Origin: Bryobacteraceae bacterium
GTDB lineage: Bacteria; Acidobacteriota; Terriglobia; Bryobacterales; Bryobacteraceae
DNA length: 41,296 nucleotides
Assembly: GCA_030038565.1 (NCBI GenBank)
Contig: JASHSS010000397.1
Coordinates: forward strand, 1-41,296
Direction: 5' to 3'
In this document: positions 22,410 to 30,434 of the stretch, one piece after another
How positions within the stretch are numbered: position 1 is the first letter of the stretch
How the letters are laid out: each line of letters opens with the position of its first letter
The notes under the pieces: generated by a model
What the model was told of the DNA's origin: nothing
Seen by the model: only the letters and a program-made list of their open reading frames with translations
The model's database searches: none
Made by a program: the position numbers and the translations under genes

Positions 22410-23825
22410 ATGGCGCCCTCCCATGTAACGCCCTTCGCCGGTTCCTGGTACCCGGACCGCCCCGCCGAGTTGACGGCCCTGCTGGACCAACTTTTCGATA
22501 GCTCGATCGAACGAACCGGCTCCACGCTTCTGCCGCACCCTCTTGGTTTCGTCGTCCCGCACGCCGGTCTGGCTTACTCCGGCGCTGTCGCCGCATCCGC
22601 TTACCGCCATCTTCAGGCCGACTCGCCGGAACGCATCTTTCTGCTTGGCTTCAACCACCGCGGAGGACCGCCGAACGTCTCGATCCCCGATATCCCCTCT
22701 TTCGAAACTCCTCTCGGCACTGTCCCGATCGATCTCGCCGCCCGCGAACTGGCCTCCGCCGCCCCCTTCGCCCTGGTCCCGGAAAGCCAGGTGTGCGACC
22801 ATTCCGTGGAAATCCAACTCCCCCTGCTGTGGAAGGCCGTTCCGGGCGTGCCCGTCGTCCCGCTTTATGTCGGTCCTCTCCACGACGGCCAGCGATCCGC
22901 CGCGGCCCAAACCCTGGCCGGTTTTCTGGGTCCCCGCGACATCCTGTTGGCAAGCTCCGATTTCACGCACTACGGCGAGGCGTTCGACTATCAACCCTTC
23001 CCTTCCGGCCACGGTTTCCACCGCCGCCTCTTTCAACTGGATTCCCAAGTCATCGCCGCCGCCGGCAGCCTGGATCCCTCCCTGTTTCACGGGTCCCTTC
23101 GCGAACTCCGCTCCACCGTATGCGGGCGCGATCCCATTGCGCTGCTCCTCGAAACCCTTCACCTTCTCGCAGGCGACGATGTGTTCCAGCAGACCCTCGA
23201 CTACCAGACCTCCGCCGAGATCACCGGCGAAACCCACCACAGCGTGAGCTACGCCGCGCTCGGATATTTCCGCCCCGACTCGTTCTTCCTGGACGCCGAA
23301 GCGGGCCGCGCGCTGCTCGCCAGCGCCCGCGCCACCCTCGACCGTCTGCGCGCGACCGGCGAGCGCCAGTCCGTTCCGCCCGATTCCCCGTGTCCGGCAC
23401 TGGCGCGGCGCGCCGCGCTCTTCGTGAGCCTCCACCAGGGCCGCGAATTATTTGGCTGCATCGGCACGCGCAACGCTTCTCTTCCGATTGCCGAAGCCGC
23501 CCCCGAACTCACCTTGGCCGCGGCCCTGGACGACCCCCGCTTTCCGCGCCATAGAGACATTCCCGAGGATCTGGCGATCGAAATCTCCGTCCTCACGCCC
23601 ATGCGGCGCGTGCGCGACTGGAAGGCCTTCCACATCGGGCGGGATGGGGTTTGCCTGGATTACGCCAGCCGCACCGAACTGCTGCTCCCGCAGGTGGCCG
23701 CTCACGGTCCCCGCACGGCCACGGGTTTTCTGGAAGCCTTGTCCCAAAAAGCCGGCCTTCCGCCGCACGCCTACAGCGACCCGCGGGCCCGCCTTTCCCT
23801 GTTCCGCGCCCAAGTGCTGGCGTGA
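22410..23825 (+). CDS. AmmeMemoRadiSam proteins B and A fused (MEMO-AMMECR1)
   Basis: A 471-residue two-domain protein. Residues 1-290 are a MEMO1-family domain with its conserved metal/active-site set visible: VVPHAGLAYSG (His51), LGFNHRG (His83), CDHSVEIQLPLL (His131), SSDFTHYG (Asp184, His187) and TVCGRDPI (Cys238). Residues about 293-471 are an AMMECR1 domain with LFGCIGT (family LRGCIGT, here Phe for Arg), AALDDPRFP and EISVLTPM. MEMO is related to extradiol dioxygenases; the biochemical job of the three-protein system is still uncertain. ATG 22410 follows the radical SAM stop by 4 nt. The frame is open further upstream (to 22140), but that part is antisense-type shadow. Fusion of B and A is strong evidence that they act on one substrate. 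Confidence 0.9.
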   Translation: MAPSHVTPFAGSWYPDRPAELTALLDQLFDSSIERTGSTLLPHPLGFVVPHAGLAYSGAVAASAYRHLQADSPERIFLLGFNHRGGPPNVSIPDIPSFETPLGTVPIDLAARELASAAPFALVPESQVCDHSVEIQLPLLWKAVPGVPVVPLYVGPLHDGQRSAAAQTLAGFLGPRDILLASSDFTHYGEAFDYQPFPSGHGFHRRLFQLDSQVIAAAGSLDPSLFHGSLRELRSTVCGRDPIALLLETLHLLAGDDVFQQTLDYQTSAEITGETHHSVSYAALGYFRPDSFFLDAEAGRALLASARATLDRLRATGERQSVPPDSPCPALARRAALFVSLHQGRELFGCIGTRNASLPIAEAAPELTLAAALDDPRFPRHRDIPEDLAIEISVLTPMRRVRDWKAFHIGRDGVCLDYASRTELLLPQVAAHGPRTATGFLEALSQKAGLPPHAYSDPRARLSLFRAQVLA

Positions 23826-23849
23826 GGTGAGGACGCTGGGGGGCAGTGG

Positions 23850-23895
23850 TTTCACACGGAGGCACGGAGATCCCGGAGGAAGCACGGAGAAAAAC
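23850..23895. repeat. Short CACGGAG tandem-like intergenic repeat
   Basis: TTTCACACGGAGGCACGGAG, followed by CCCGGAGGAAGCACGGAG, gives CACGGAG at 23855-23861, 23863-23869 and 23883-23889 with a degenerate copy between. This degenerate heptamer array lies in the 128-bp gap between two convergent genes. Similar ACGGAG/ACAGAG arrays are common between genes in environmental bacterial genomes. No hairpin terminator is evident. Confidence 0.5.
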
Positions 23896-23953
23896 CAAGA
23901 CGAGGCCGATGGGGTCGCACTGGGACCGCCGCGGCTTGTGCGGCGATGCTGCC

Positions 23954-24838
23954 CTACGCGATCGAAAACTCTCCGCCGATCTGGCGCGCGGCTACCCGGC
24001 CCGGATGAGCGCCCGCGGCGCCGTACACCCGCTCGATCGGCTCCCCATACGGCTCGATGCTTAACCGGAAGGTCTGGTGGTGCACCGGCAGGAAGTGCTC
24101 GAATCCCGCCTCCGAGGCCATCTGCCAGGATTGCTCGGGCGTGCAATGGTAATGGATCCACGGATTGTAGGCCCCCACCGGCATAATCGCCAGGTCGTAG
24201 GGGCGCGCGCCGCGCAGGTTTCGAAACCCGCTGGTGAGCGCGGTGTCTCCACCGAACAGGACCCGGTAGCGCCCGCATTCGATGGTGTAGCCGTTGTAGC
24301 CGCGGTAGGTATCGCTGCGCATACGCGCGCCCCAGTGCTTCACCCGGAACGCGCGAATCTCCACCGGTCCGACCCGCACGCGCTCTTCCCAGCCCAGTTC
24401 GCGCACCATCCCGTAGCGCCTCGCGCGCAGCAGATCGGCGGTGCGCGCCGCCGTCACTACCGCGGTCGACCGGTGCTCCAGGCGCCGCAGGCTGGGCAAA
24501 TCGAAATGATCCATGTGGGCGTGCGACAGCAGAACGACGTCGATGGGCGGCAGATCGCGCATTCCCAGTGCCGGCGCCACCAGCCGTTTGATCCCCAGGG
24601 TGAGCGGCCCCAGGTTGATACCGATGCGGCGGCTGAAGACCGGGTCGGTCAGCAGGGTGATCCCATCGATCTTGAGCAGCACGGTGGAGTGGCCCAGCCA
24701 TGCCGCAAAGAGTCCCCGGTCGGGCCAGGCCCGTGGCGCCGGACGCAGCGGCGCCGGCAAAACACCGCACCGCGGGCCCGATGCCCAGGATCTCAGGCCA
24801 GCCACCCCGGCCCCTCCCAGCGATATTCCGCGCTTCAT
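23954..24838 (-). CDS. MBL-fold metal-dependent hydrolase, NAPE-PLD/UlaG-like
   Basis: A 294-residue metallo-beta-lactamase-fold protein. The start of the fold (LGHSTVLLKIDGITLLTDPVFSRR) is typical of N-acyl-phosphatidylethanolamine phospholipase D-like and UlaG-like enzymes. The zinc motif HxHxDH is LLSHAHMDHFDLPSL. Further ligand regions are VKHWGAR, LFGGDTAL and LPVHHQTFRLS. The N-terminus (MKRGISLGGAGVAGL) is basic then weakly hydrophobic and may be a signal or short anchor, but this is unclear. Members cleave phosphodiester or lactone bonds; the substrate is unknown. It is transcribed alone, convergent with the MEMO-AMMECR1 gene and downstream of the efflux operon terminator. Confidence 0.82.
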   Translation of the reverse strand: MKRGISLGGAGVAGLRSWASGPRCGVLPAPLRPAPRAWPDRGLFAAWLGHSTVLLKIDGITLLTDPVFSRRIGINLGPLTLGIKRLVAPALGMRDLPPIDVVLLSHAHMDHFDLPSLRRLEHRSTAVVTAARTADLLRARRYGMVRELGWEERVRVGPVEIRAFRVKHWGARMRSDTYRGYNGYTIECGRYRVLFGGDTALTSGFRNLRGARPYDLAIMPVGAYNPWIHYHCTPEQSWQMASEAGFEHFLPVHHQTFRLSIEPYGEPIERVYGAAGAHPGRVAARQIGGEFSIA

Positions 24839-24857
24839 CTACTCTTAGGATGAGCGC

Positions 24858-24894
24858 GCGGCCCCGCAAGTTCCGCCGATTCTTCCGGGGCCGC
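24858..24894 (-). terminator. Hairpin closing the efflux operon
   Basis: GCGGCCCCG (24858-24866) and CGGGGCCGC (24886-24894) form a perfect 9-bp stem with a 19-nt loop. It begins 11 nt past the YncE-like stop codon and lies before the next gene. No U-tract follows on the minus strand. Confidence 0.5.
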
Positions 24895-24905
24895 TGCGGG
24901 AGCCT

Positions 24906-25907
24906 CTACTTCCCCACTACCAGGACATGAAAGCTATCCGGCAGGATCGGGGCGCGCCCTTTCTTCTGGCCTTCCTTCGGCGCCGGCGCCTCGCCGTACT
25001 CCGCCGCCAGCAGGTAGACCCGGTGCAGCCTGGTGTCTACCGTCATGGTGCGCGCGCCGCGCTCGGTCGTCACCGTATCCACGGCTTCGTACTTGCCGTT
25101 CACCGGCTTCACGATCGTCAGCGTGCCCTCGCCGTTCGAGCTGAACGCCAGACCCGCTCCCGGGTCGAAACCCGCCGCGTCCGGCCCCGATCCGATGGCC
25201 GGCGTCGCGATCACCTTCATCGAAGGAATATCCACAACCGCCATCATCTTGTTGTCGCACACCGAGAACAGCTTCTTGTTCTTGGCGTCGATGGCCAGCC
25301 CCGAGGGGCCTTCGGCGGGCGCCAGCGACGTACGCCGCAGCACGGTCAGCTTGGCCGGATCGATTTCGATCACCTCGCTGGTGTCCTCCAGGTTGTTGTA
25401 GAGCCTGCCGGCGCCATCGGCGGCGCAGAATTCCGGCTTGCCGCCCAGTTTGAAGGTGCCCACGATCTCGTTGGTCTTGGCGTCGATGGCCGTCGAGTCG
25501 CTGGAACGCCCGTTGAACGTGAACACCCGCTGCGTTTTGGGCTCATAGCAGATGGCGTCCGGGTTCTGCCCGGTGGCCGGTTCGCCGGTTTTGGCCAGGG
25601 TCTTCAAGTCGAACACCGTCACACTGTTGGATTGGCCGTTGCTGATGAAGCCCTTGCCCAATTCGGGCGCCAGCGCGATGCCGTGCACTCCGTGCAATTG
25701 CTCGATCTTGCCCACCACTTTCCCGGAGTTCACGTCCACCACGTCCACTTCGGTTCCATGGGAAGCGTAGAGCCGTCCCGCGGCGCTGTCCACGTTGGTG
25801 TAATCCCACCCGCCCGTGCCGCCGATTTTGATCTTGTTGAGAACCTTGTAGCCTTCCGCGGCAAACGCCGCTACGGCCACCAGAGCCAGCGTCAGAACTT
25901 TCTTCAT
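24906..25907 (-). CDS. Secreted YncE-like seven-bladed beta-propeller protein
   Basis: A 333-residue protein with a clear signal peptide (MKKVLTLALVAVAAFAAEG). Repeating propeller blades are of the YVTN/YncE type: RLYASHGTEVDVVDVNSGKVV, KGFISNGQSNSVTVFDLKTL, RVFTFNGRSSDSTAIDAKTNE, GLAFSSNGEGTLTIVKPVNGK. Such proteins are periplasmic, some bind DNA or partner proteins, and many have no known activity. Residues APKEGQKKGRAPI near the C-terminus form a basic insert in the last blade. ATG 25907 has AGAGGAGACGC directly upstream and follows the RND pump stop by 13 nt, so it is the last gene of the efflux operon. Its job in efflux is unknown. Confidence 0.85.
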   Translation of the reverse strand: MKKVLTLALVAVAAFAAEGYKVLNKIKIGGTGGWDYTNVDSAAGRLYASHGTEVDVVDVNSGKVVGKIEQLHGVHGIALAPELGKGFISNGQSNSVTVFDLKTLAKTGEPATGQNPDAICYEPKTQRVFTFNGRSSDSTAIDAKTNEIVGTFKLGGKPEFCAADGAGRLYNNLEDTSEVIEIDPAKLTVLRRTSLAPAEGPSGLAIDAKNKKLFSVCDNKMMAVVDIPSMKVIATPAIGSGPDAAGFDPGAGLAFSSNGEGTLTIVKPVNGKYEAVDTVTTERGARTMTVDTRLHRVYLLAAEYGEAPAPKEGQKKGRAPILPDSFHVLVVGK

Positions 25908-25920
25908 TGCGTCTCCTCTT

Positions 25921-28900
25921 TTATGCGCTTCTCCCGCCTATGTAAAACCGCACGGCGGGGGTTACCACCAGCGAAAGCACCATCGAGGCGGCGATCCCGC
26001 CGATCACCGCGATGGCCAAAGGTTGCAGCATCTGCGATCCGGCGCCCAAACCCAGCGCCAGGGGGAGCATACCTGCCACCGTCGCCAGGGCCGTCATCAT
26101 GATGGGCCGCAAGCGCCGCTCGCCCGCGTGCATCATGGCCTCTTCGGGCGGGGTCCCGGCGGCGCGGAATTTCTGCTCCGCGTCCAGCAGCAGAATGCCG
26201 TTCTTGGCCACGATTCCCACCACCATGATCAGCCCCATGAACGATGAAAGATTAAAGGTCTTCCCGGTGACCAGCAGGGCCAGAAATACGCCGCTGGTCG
26301 AGAGCAGCGCCGAAGCCAATACCGCCAGCGGCGCGGCGAAATTGCCGAATTCGAACAGCAGCACCAGAAATACCAGCACCACCGCCAGCGCCAGCACGAA
26401 GAGCAGGTCTTTGAACGACTTCTGCTGCTCCTGGTAGAGCCCCCCATACTCCACGCGAATGGACGGCGGAAGCTGCAGGTCGGCGATGGCCGCCTGCACC
26501 TTGGGCATGCCGTCGCCGAGGTTCAGCCCCTCGAAGCGCGCCGTCACCGCCACATCGCGCTGCAGGTTCTCGCGCCGGATCTCGGTCTGCCCCGGAATTT
26601 CCTCCAGGTTCGCCAGCGCCGCGATGGTGGCCGTCTTCCCCGTGCCGCTCACCAGCAGGGTATTGCGGATGGTCTCCATGTCGCGCCGCGTACGCGACGG
26701 GAAACGCACTCGGATGGTGTACGCCCGGTCGTTCACCACCACCGGCGCGGTAGCCGGCTCGCCCTGCAGAATAGCGCTGGTGTCCAGTTCCACTTCCGAG
26801 GGCGAGAAGCCCGCCCGCGCGGTCACCGCCGGGTCCACGTTGAACACCGTCGCGGGACCGCTGATGGTGTTCTCCACTCCGTTGAGCACGTCCACCACGC
26901 CCGGAATCTTCTTGATGGCGTCGCCCACGGCAGCCGCCCATTTGTTCAGCAGGTCCGGATCCGGATTGAACAGCTTGATGAACACCGGCTCCGGCGCGCT
27001 CGTCAGATCGCCGATCATGTCCTGCAAAAGCTGCGGGAATTCCACGTCCAGTACCGGCTCCTGGTCGCGGATCTTGGCGCGCACGTCGGCGATCACGTCG
27101 TCCACGCTGCGTTTGCGGTTGCGCTTCAGCTTTACCGAAATGTCGCCGGTGTTGGCTTCCGTCACCTGCGCCAGGCCAAGCTGCAAGCCGGTGCGCCGCG
27201 AGATGTTCTCCACTTCGGGCGTGGCCATCAGGATTTTTTCCACGTGGGTGAGCACCCGGTTAGTATCCTGGAGCGATGCTCCCGCCGGCATCAGGTAATC
27301 CACGATGAAGCCGCCCTCGTCCATGGCCGGTAACAGGTCGGAGCCGATGTTGGAATAGCACAGATACGCGCCGCCGATCAGCAGCGCCGTGAACGCCGCC
27401 AGCACCAGCTTATGTTCCAGGGTGAACCTCAGCACGCGTTCGTAGGCGCGCATCAGCCGCGGCGGAACGGCTTCGTGATGCTGCCCTCGCGTGCCGTGGC
27501 TGCGGATCAGGTAATGGCTCAAGGTGGGGGTCCAGGTGAGCGCCAGGGCCAGCGAGGTCAGCAGCGCCATACCCACCGTGATGGCCAGCGCGCGGAAGAA
27601 CACGCCAGTCACGCCGGTAATCGAAATCAGCGGCAGGAACACCACGATGGGCGTGACCGTAGACCCCACCAGCGGCACGCGGATTTCGCGGATCGCGCTG
27701 CGAATGGCCTCCGCCCGCGACTGTCCCGAGTCGCGGTGCATGACGATGTTTTCCACCACCACGATGGCGTCGTCGATGACCAGGCCGACCGCCGCCGCCA
27801 GGCCGCCCAGCGTCATCAGGTTGAAGGTCTCGTGCAACGCCCGCAGCGCCACGAAAGTCAACGCGATGGTGGCGGGAATCACCAGGCCGGCTACCAGCGA
27901 AGTTCCCCAGTCGCGCAGGAACAGCACCATGATGAAGGACGCCAGCACCAGCCCCAGCAGGATGGCGTCGCGCACGCTGTCGATAGAGTCGTTGACGATT
28001 TCGGATTGGTCGTAGAAGGGCCGCAATTCCACGCCCCGCGGCAGGTCCTTCTTCAGCCTCTCGATTTCCGCGTGCACCGCGTTGGCCACCACCACGGTGT
28101 TGCCGTCCGGCTGCCGGTTGATGTTCAACAGCACCGCCGGCTTGCCGTTGGCCGTCACCACCGTGTACACCGGCATCACCGAAGGGCTGACCGAGGCCAC
28201 GTCGCCGATGCGCAAAGGCGCGCCCGCGGGGGTGGTCTTCACCACGATGTTGGCGATCTGGTCCGGCGTGCGCGTCTGCCCGCTCACCAGGCTCAGCACC
28301 AGCTCGTGATTGGCCTGGATCATCCCTGGCGAATCGATCATGTTGGTGCGCGCAATGGAGTCCAGGATGTTCGGTACGGTGATGCCCGATTCGACCAGCT
28401 TGGCCGGATCGGGCTGCACCTGGAATTCCGGAACCTGCCCGCCCTGCACGATCACCGTGGAGACTCCCGTCTGCCGGTTCAGCCGCGGCTTGATGGTGTA
28501 GGTGGCCAGCTCCCACAAATCGGTCGGCGGTATCTTGTCCGAGGTCAGGCTGTACCCCAGGATCGGAAACGCGGCGAAGGTCAGCCGGTTGGCGGTGAGT
28601 TTGGCCGTGGGCGGCAGCTCCGGCTGCACCCGCGCCAGGGCGGCGTTCACCAGCTCCAGCGTGAGATACATGTCCACGTTCCAGTTGAAGAACAGGTCGA
28701 TCTCGGCCGTGCCGCGGCTGGTGATGGAGTACACGCTCTCCAGACCCTGCACCGAGTTGAGCGCCTCTTCGATGGGCCGGGTGCAGGTGACCAGCATCTG
28801 GTCGATGGGAAACACCCCGTTATCCACGCCCACCACGATGCGCGGAAAATTAGTCTCCGGGAATACCGCCACGGGAATGGTTTGGGCCAGGTAGATGCCC

Positions 28901-29016
28901 ATCCCGACCAGCGTCAGGATGACGAAGACGATGGCCTTGCCGTGACGCGCGGTCCAGTGTTCGGTTTCGGGCGGTGTGCCCGCCGGGCCGGCAGGAGGAA
29001 TCGGAACGTCGCTCAT
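25921..29016 (-). CDS. RND-family efflux pump inner-membrane transporter
   Basis: A 1031-residue resistance-nodulation-division transporter with twelve membrane segments in two halves and two large periplasmic loops. The proton-relay helix reads GLVIDDAIVVVENIVMHR. The N-terminal TM1 segment (AIVFVILTLVGMGIYLAQTIPVAVFPE) and the late motifs GLIMVVGIVAKNGILLLD and AGERRLRPIMMTALAT are standard. It exports substrates from membrane or periplasm through the TolC channel using proton motive force. The length and lack of an obvious metal-binding methionine cluster favour the hydrophobe/amphiphile (HAE-like) type over CusA-type metal export, but the substrate is not readable. It starts at ATG 29016, overlapping the adaptor stop as ATGA, and is the third gene of tolC-adaptor-pump-propeller. 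Confidence 0.95.
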   Translation of the reverse strand: MSDVPIPPAGPAGTPPETEHWTARHGKAIVFVILTLVGMGIYLAQTIPVAVFPETNFPRIVVGVDNGVFPIDQMLVTCTRPIEEALNSVQGLESVYSITSRGTAEIDLFFNWNVDMYLTLELVNAALARVQPELPPTAKLTANRLTFAAFPILGYSLTSDKIPPTDLWELATYTIKPRLNRQTGVSTVIVQGGQVPEFQVQPDPAKLVESGITVPNILDSIARTNMIDSPGMIQANHELVLSLVSGQTRTPDQIANIVVKTTPAGAPLRIGDVASVSPSVMPVYTVVTANGKPAVLLNINRQPDGNTVVVANAVHAEIERLKKDLPRGVELRPFYDQSEIVNDSIDSVRDAILLGLVLASFIMVLFLRDWGTSLVAGLVIPATIALTFVALRALHETFNLMTLGGLAAAVGLVIDDAIVVVENIVMHRDSGQSRAEAIRSAIREIRVPLVGSTVTPIVVFLPLISITGVTGVFFRALAITVGMALLTSLALALTWTPTLSHYLIRSHGTRGQHHEAVPPRLMRAYERVLRFTLEHKLVLAAFTALLIGGAYLCYSNIGSDLLPAMDEGGFIVDYLMPAGASLQDTNRVLTHVEKILMATPEVENISRRTGLQLGLAQVTEANTGDISVKLKRNRKRSVDDVIADVRAKIRDQEPVLDVEFPQLLQDMIGDLTSAPEPVFIKLFNPDPDLLNKWAAAVGDAIKKIPGVVDVLNGVENTISGPATVFNVDPAVTARAGFSPSEVELDTSAILQGEPATAPVVVNDRAYTIRVRFPSRTRRDMETIRNTLLVSGTGKTATIAALANLEEIPGQTEIRRENLQRDVAVTARFEGLNLGDGMPKVQAAIADLQLPPSIRVEYGGLYQEQQKSFKDLLFVLALAVVLVFLVLLFEFGNFAAPLAVLASALLSTSGVFLALLVTGKTFNLSSFMGLIMVVGIVAKNGILLLDAEQKFRAAGTPPEEAMMHAGERRLRPIMMTALATVAGMLPLALGLGAGSQMLQPLAIAVIGGIAASMVLSLVVTPAVRFYIGGRSA

Positions 29017-30434
29017 TGTTTGGGCTTCGCCTCCTCCTTCTTCTGGTCCTTGCCGCCTTTGGCCGCGGGCGGCTCGGGCGGGGCGTTTTCGTCCCCGTTC
29101 TCGTCTTCGTCCTCGGTCTCCTTCACCGTGGTGTCTACGACTTTGACCTTGGACTTATCGTCCACGCCCAGCCCGCCCACGGTCACCACTTCCTCCCCCG
29201 GCCGCGCGCCGTTGAGCACCTGAACCCGGTTGCCTTCCCGCACTCCCAACTGCACCGGACGCTGGTGCGCTACGGAATTTGAGTCCACCACCAGCACCAT
29301 CGTGCCGCCCTCTTCCCCCGGAAGAATGGCGGTCGTCGGCACCACCGGAACGGCTTTGAAGATTTCCGTGACGATGGCCGCATGAACCGCCGCCCCCGGC
29401 TTGAGCCGCTCGCCCGGGTTTTCGATCTGCACCCAGACCTGCACGGTAGTGCTGGCCGGATCGGTAGTCGGGCTCACCACCGTCACCCTGCCCCGAAGCT
29501 GCTCGCCGCCGTCGGTAATGGTGACATCCGCCGGCATCCCCACCCGCACCGTCGGGGCCTGCCCTTGCGGCACATTCACCCGCGCCACCACGCGCGAAAT
29601 ATCCACGATGGAAAACAGCGGCTGTCCGGTGGATGCCATGTCTCCGGCATACAGCGGCCGGTCGGCGATGGTGCCGTTCATGGGGCTGCGGATTTCCGTG
29701 TAGGCCACCTGGGCTTCGGCGGATTGATACTGCCCGCGGGCGGCCGTCACCTGCGCCGCGGCCTGCTTGATCTGCGCGTCCTTAGCCACCGCTTCAAGCG
29801 TCCGCAGGTGCTCCTGGGCGGTCAGAAGGGCGCTGTTGGCCTGCGCCCAGTTCACCCGCGCTTCGTCCACCTGGCGCTCCGCCAGCGCGCCTTGCTTGAA
29901 CAATTCCTGGCGGCTGTCGAGCACCTTTTTGGCCGCATCCGCGGTCTCCCGGTCGGCCTCCACGTCCGTGCGCGCCTTAACCACCGATTCGGGAATTGAC
30001 GCCCCCTGGGTAGCCTCCAGGTTGGCCTCCGCCTGGTCCACCTGGCCCTTGTTGGAATCCATAGCGAATTTCAGGTCGCGATTCTCGAGCACCGCCAGAA
30101 GCTGCCCGCTCTTCACGTGATCGCCGCGGTTGACGTAAAACTTCTGGACCGGCGAGGTGGCCCCCGAAGCGCTGGGCTTGGGCATCACGTTCTGCTGGTC
30201 CAACGGGTAGAGCACCCCGTCGCCGGCCACGATGCGCCGGATGGTATCCTGGGTGACCGCGGTCACCTGCACCGGCGCCGGCGCTTCCACTTCCTTCTCC
30301 TCGGGTTTCGAACAGCCGGCAAGCGCCACCGATACCATCACAACGAACAGGCCTATCCATTTCGAGCGCATCTGCCGCGCCGGCGGGCTCCCTGGCCGGG
30401 AACCTTCCGCCTTCTGTCTTCTCACTTCTCCCAT
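29013..30434 (-). CDS. RND efflux periplasmic adaptor (membrane fusion) lipoprotein
   Basis: A 473-residue HlyD/AcrA-type adaptor that bridges the RND pump and the TolC channel. The lipobox SVALAGCSK predicts a lipid-anchored protein. A biotinyl-lipoyl half-motif (VNRGDHVKSGQLLAVLENRDL), a long alpha-helical hairpin rich in A, Q and E (about 115-245), the second lipoyl half (TEIRSPMNGTIADRPLYAGDMASTGQPLF) and the beta-barrel and membrane-proximal domains are in order. The C-terminal about 45 residues are charged and disordered (KETEDEDENGDEN...KKEEAKPKQ), which is unusual for the family. ATG 30434 overlaps the TolC stop (TGATG). Met at 30371 (MRSKWIGLF) would give a shorter, more canonical lipoprotein signal. 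Confidence 0.93.
   Translation of the reverse strand: MGEVRRQKAEGSRPGSPPARQMRSKWIGLFVVMVSVALAGCSKPEEKEVEAPAPVQVTAVTQDTIRRIVAGDGVLYPLDQQNVMPKPSASGATSPVQKFYVNRGDHVKSGQLLAVLENRDLKFAMDSNKGQVDQAEANLEATQGASIPESVVKARTDVEADRETADAAKKVLDSRQELFKQGALAERQVDEARVNWAQANSALLTAQEHLRTLEAVAKDAQIKQAAAQVTAARGQYQSAEAQVAYTEIRSPMNGTIADRPLYAGDMASTGQPLFSIVDISRVVARVNVPQGQAPTVRVGMPADVTITDGGEQLRGRVTVVSPTTDPASTTVQVWVQIENPGERLKPGAAVHAAIVTEIFKAVPVVPTTAILPGEEGGTMVLVVDSNSVAHQRPVQLGVREGNRVQVLNGARPGEEVVTVGGLGVDDKSKVKVVDTTVKETEDEDENGDENAPPEPPAAKGGKDQKKEEAKPKQ

Noticed and set aside
27412-29223. A 603-codon open frame on the plus strand opposite the RND pump gene
   Set aside because: It is the antisense shadow of a high-GC coding region: His/Arg/Gln-rich, without any domain, and fully opposite a convincing transporter.
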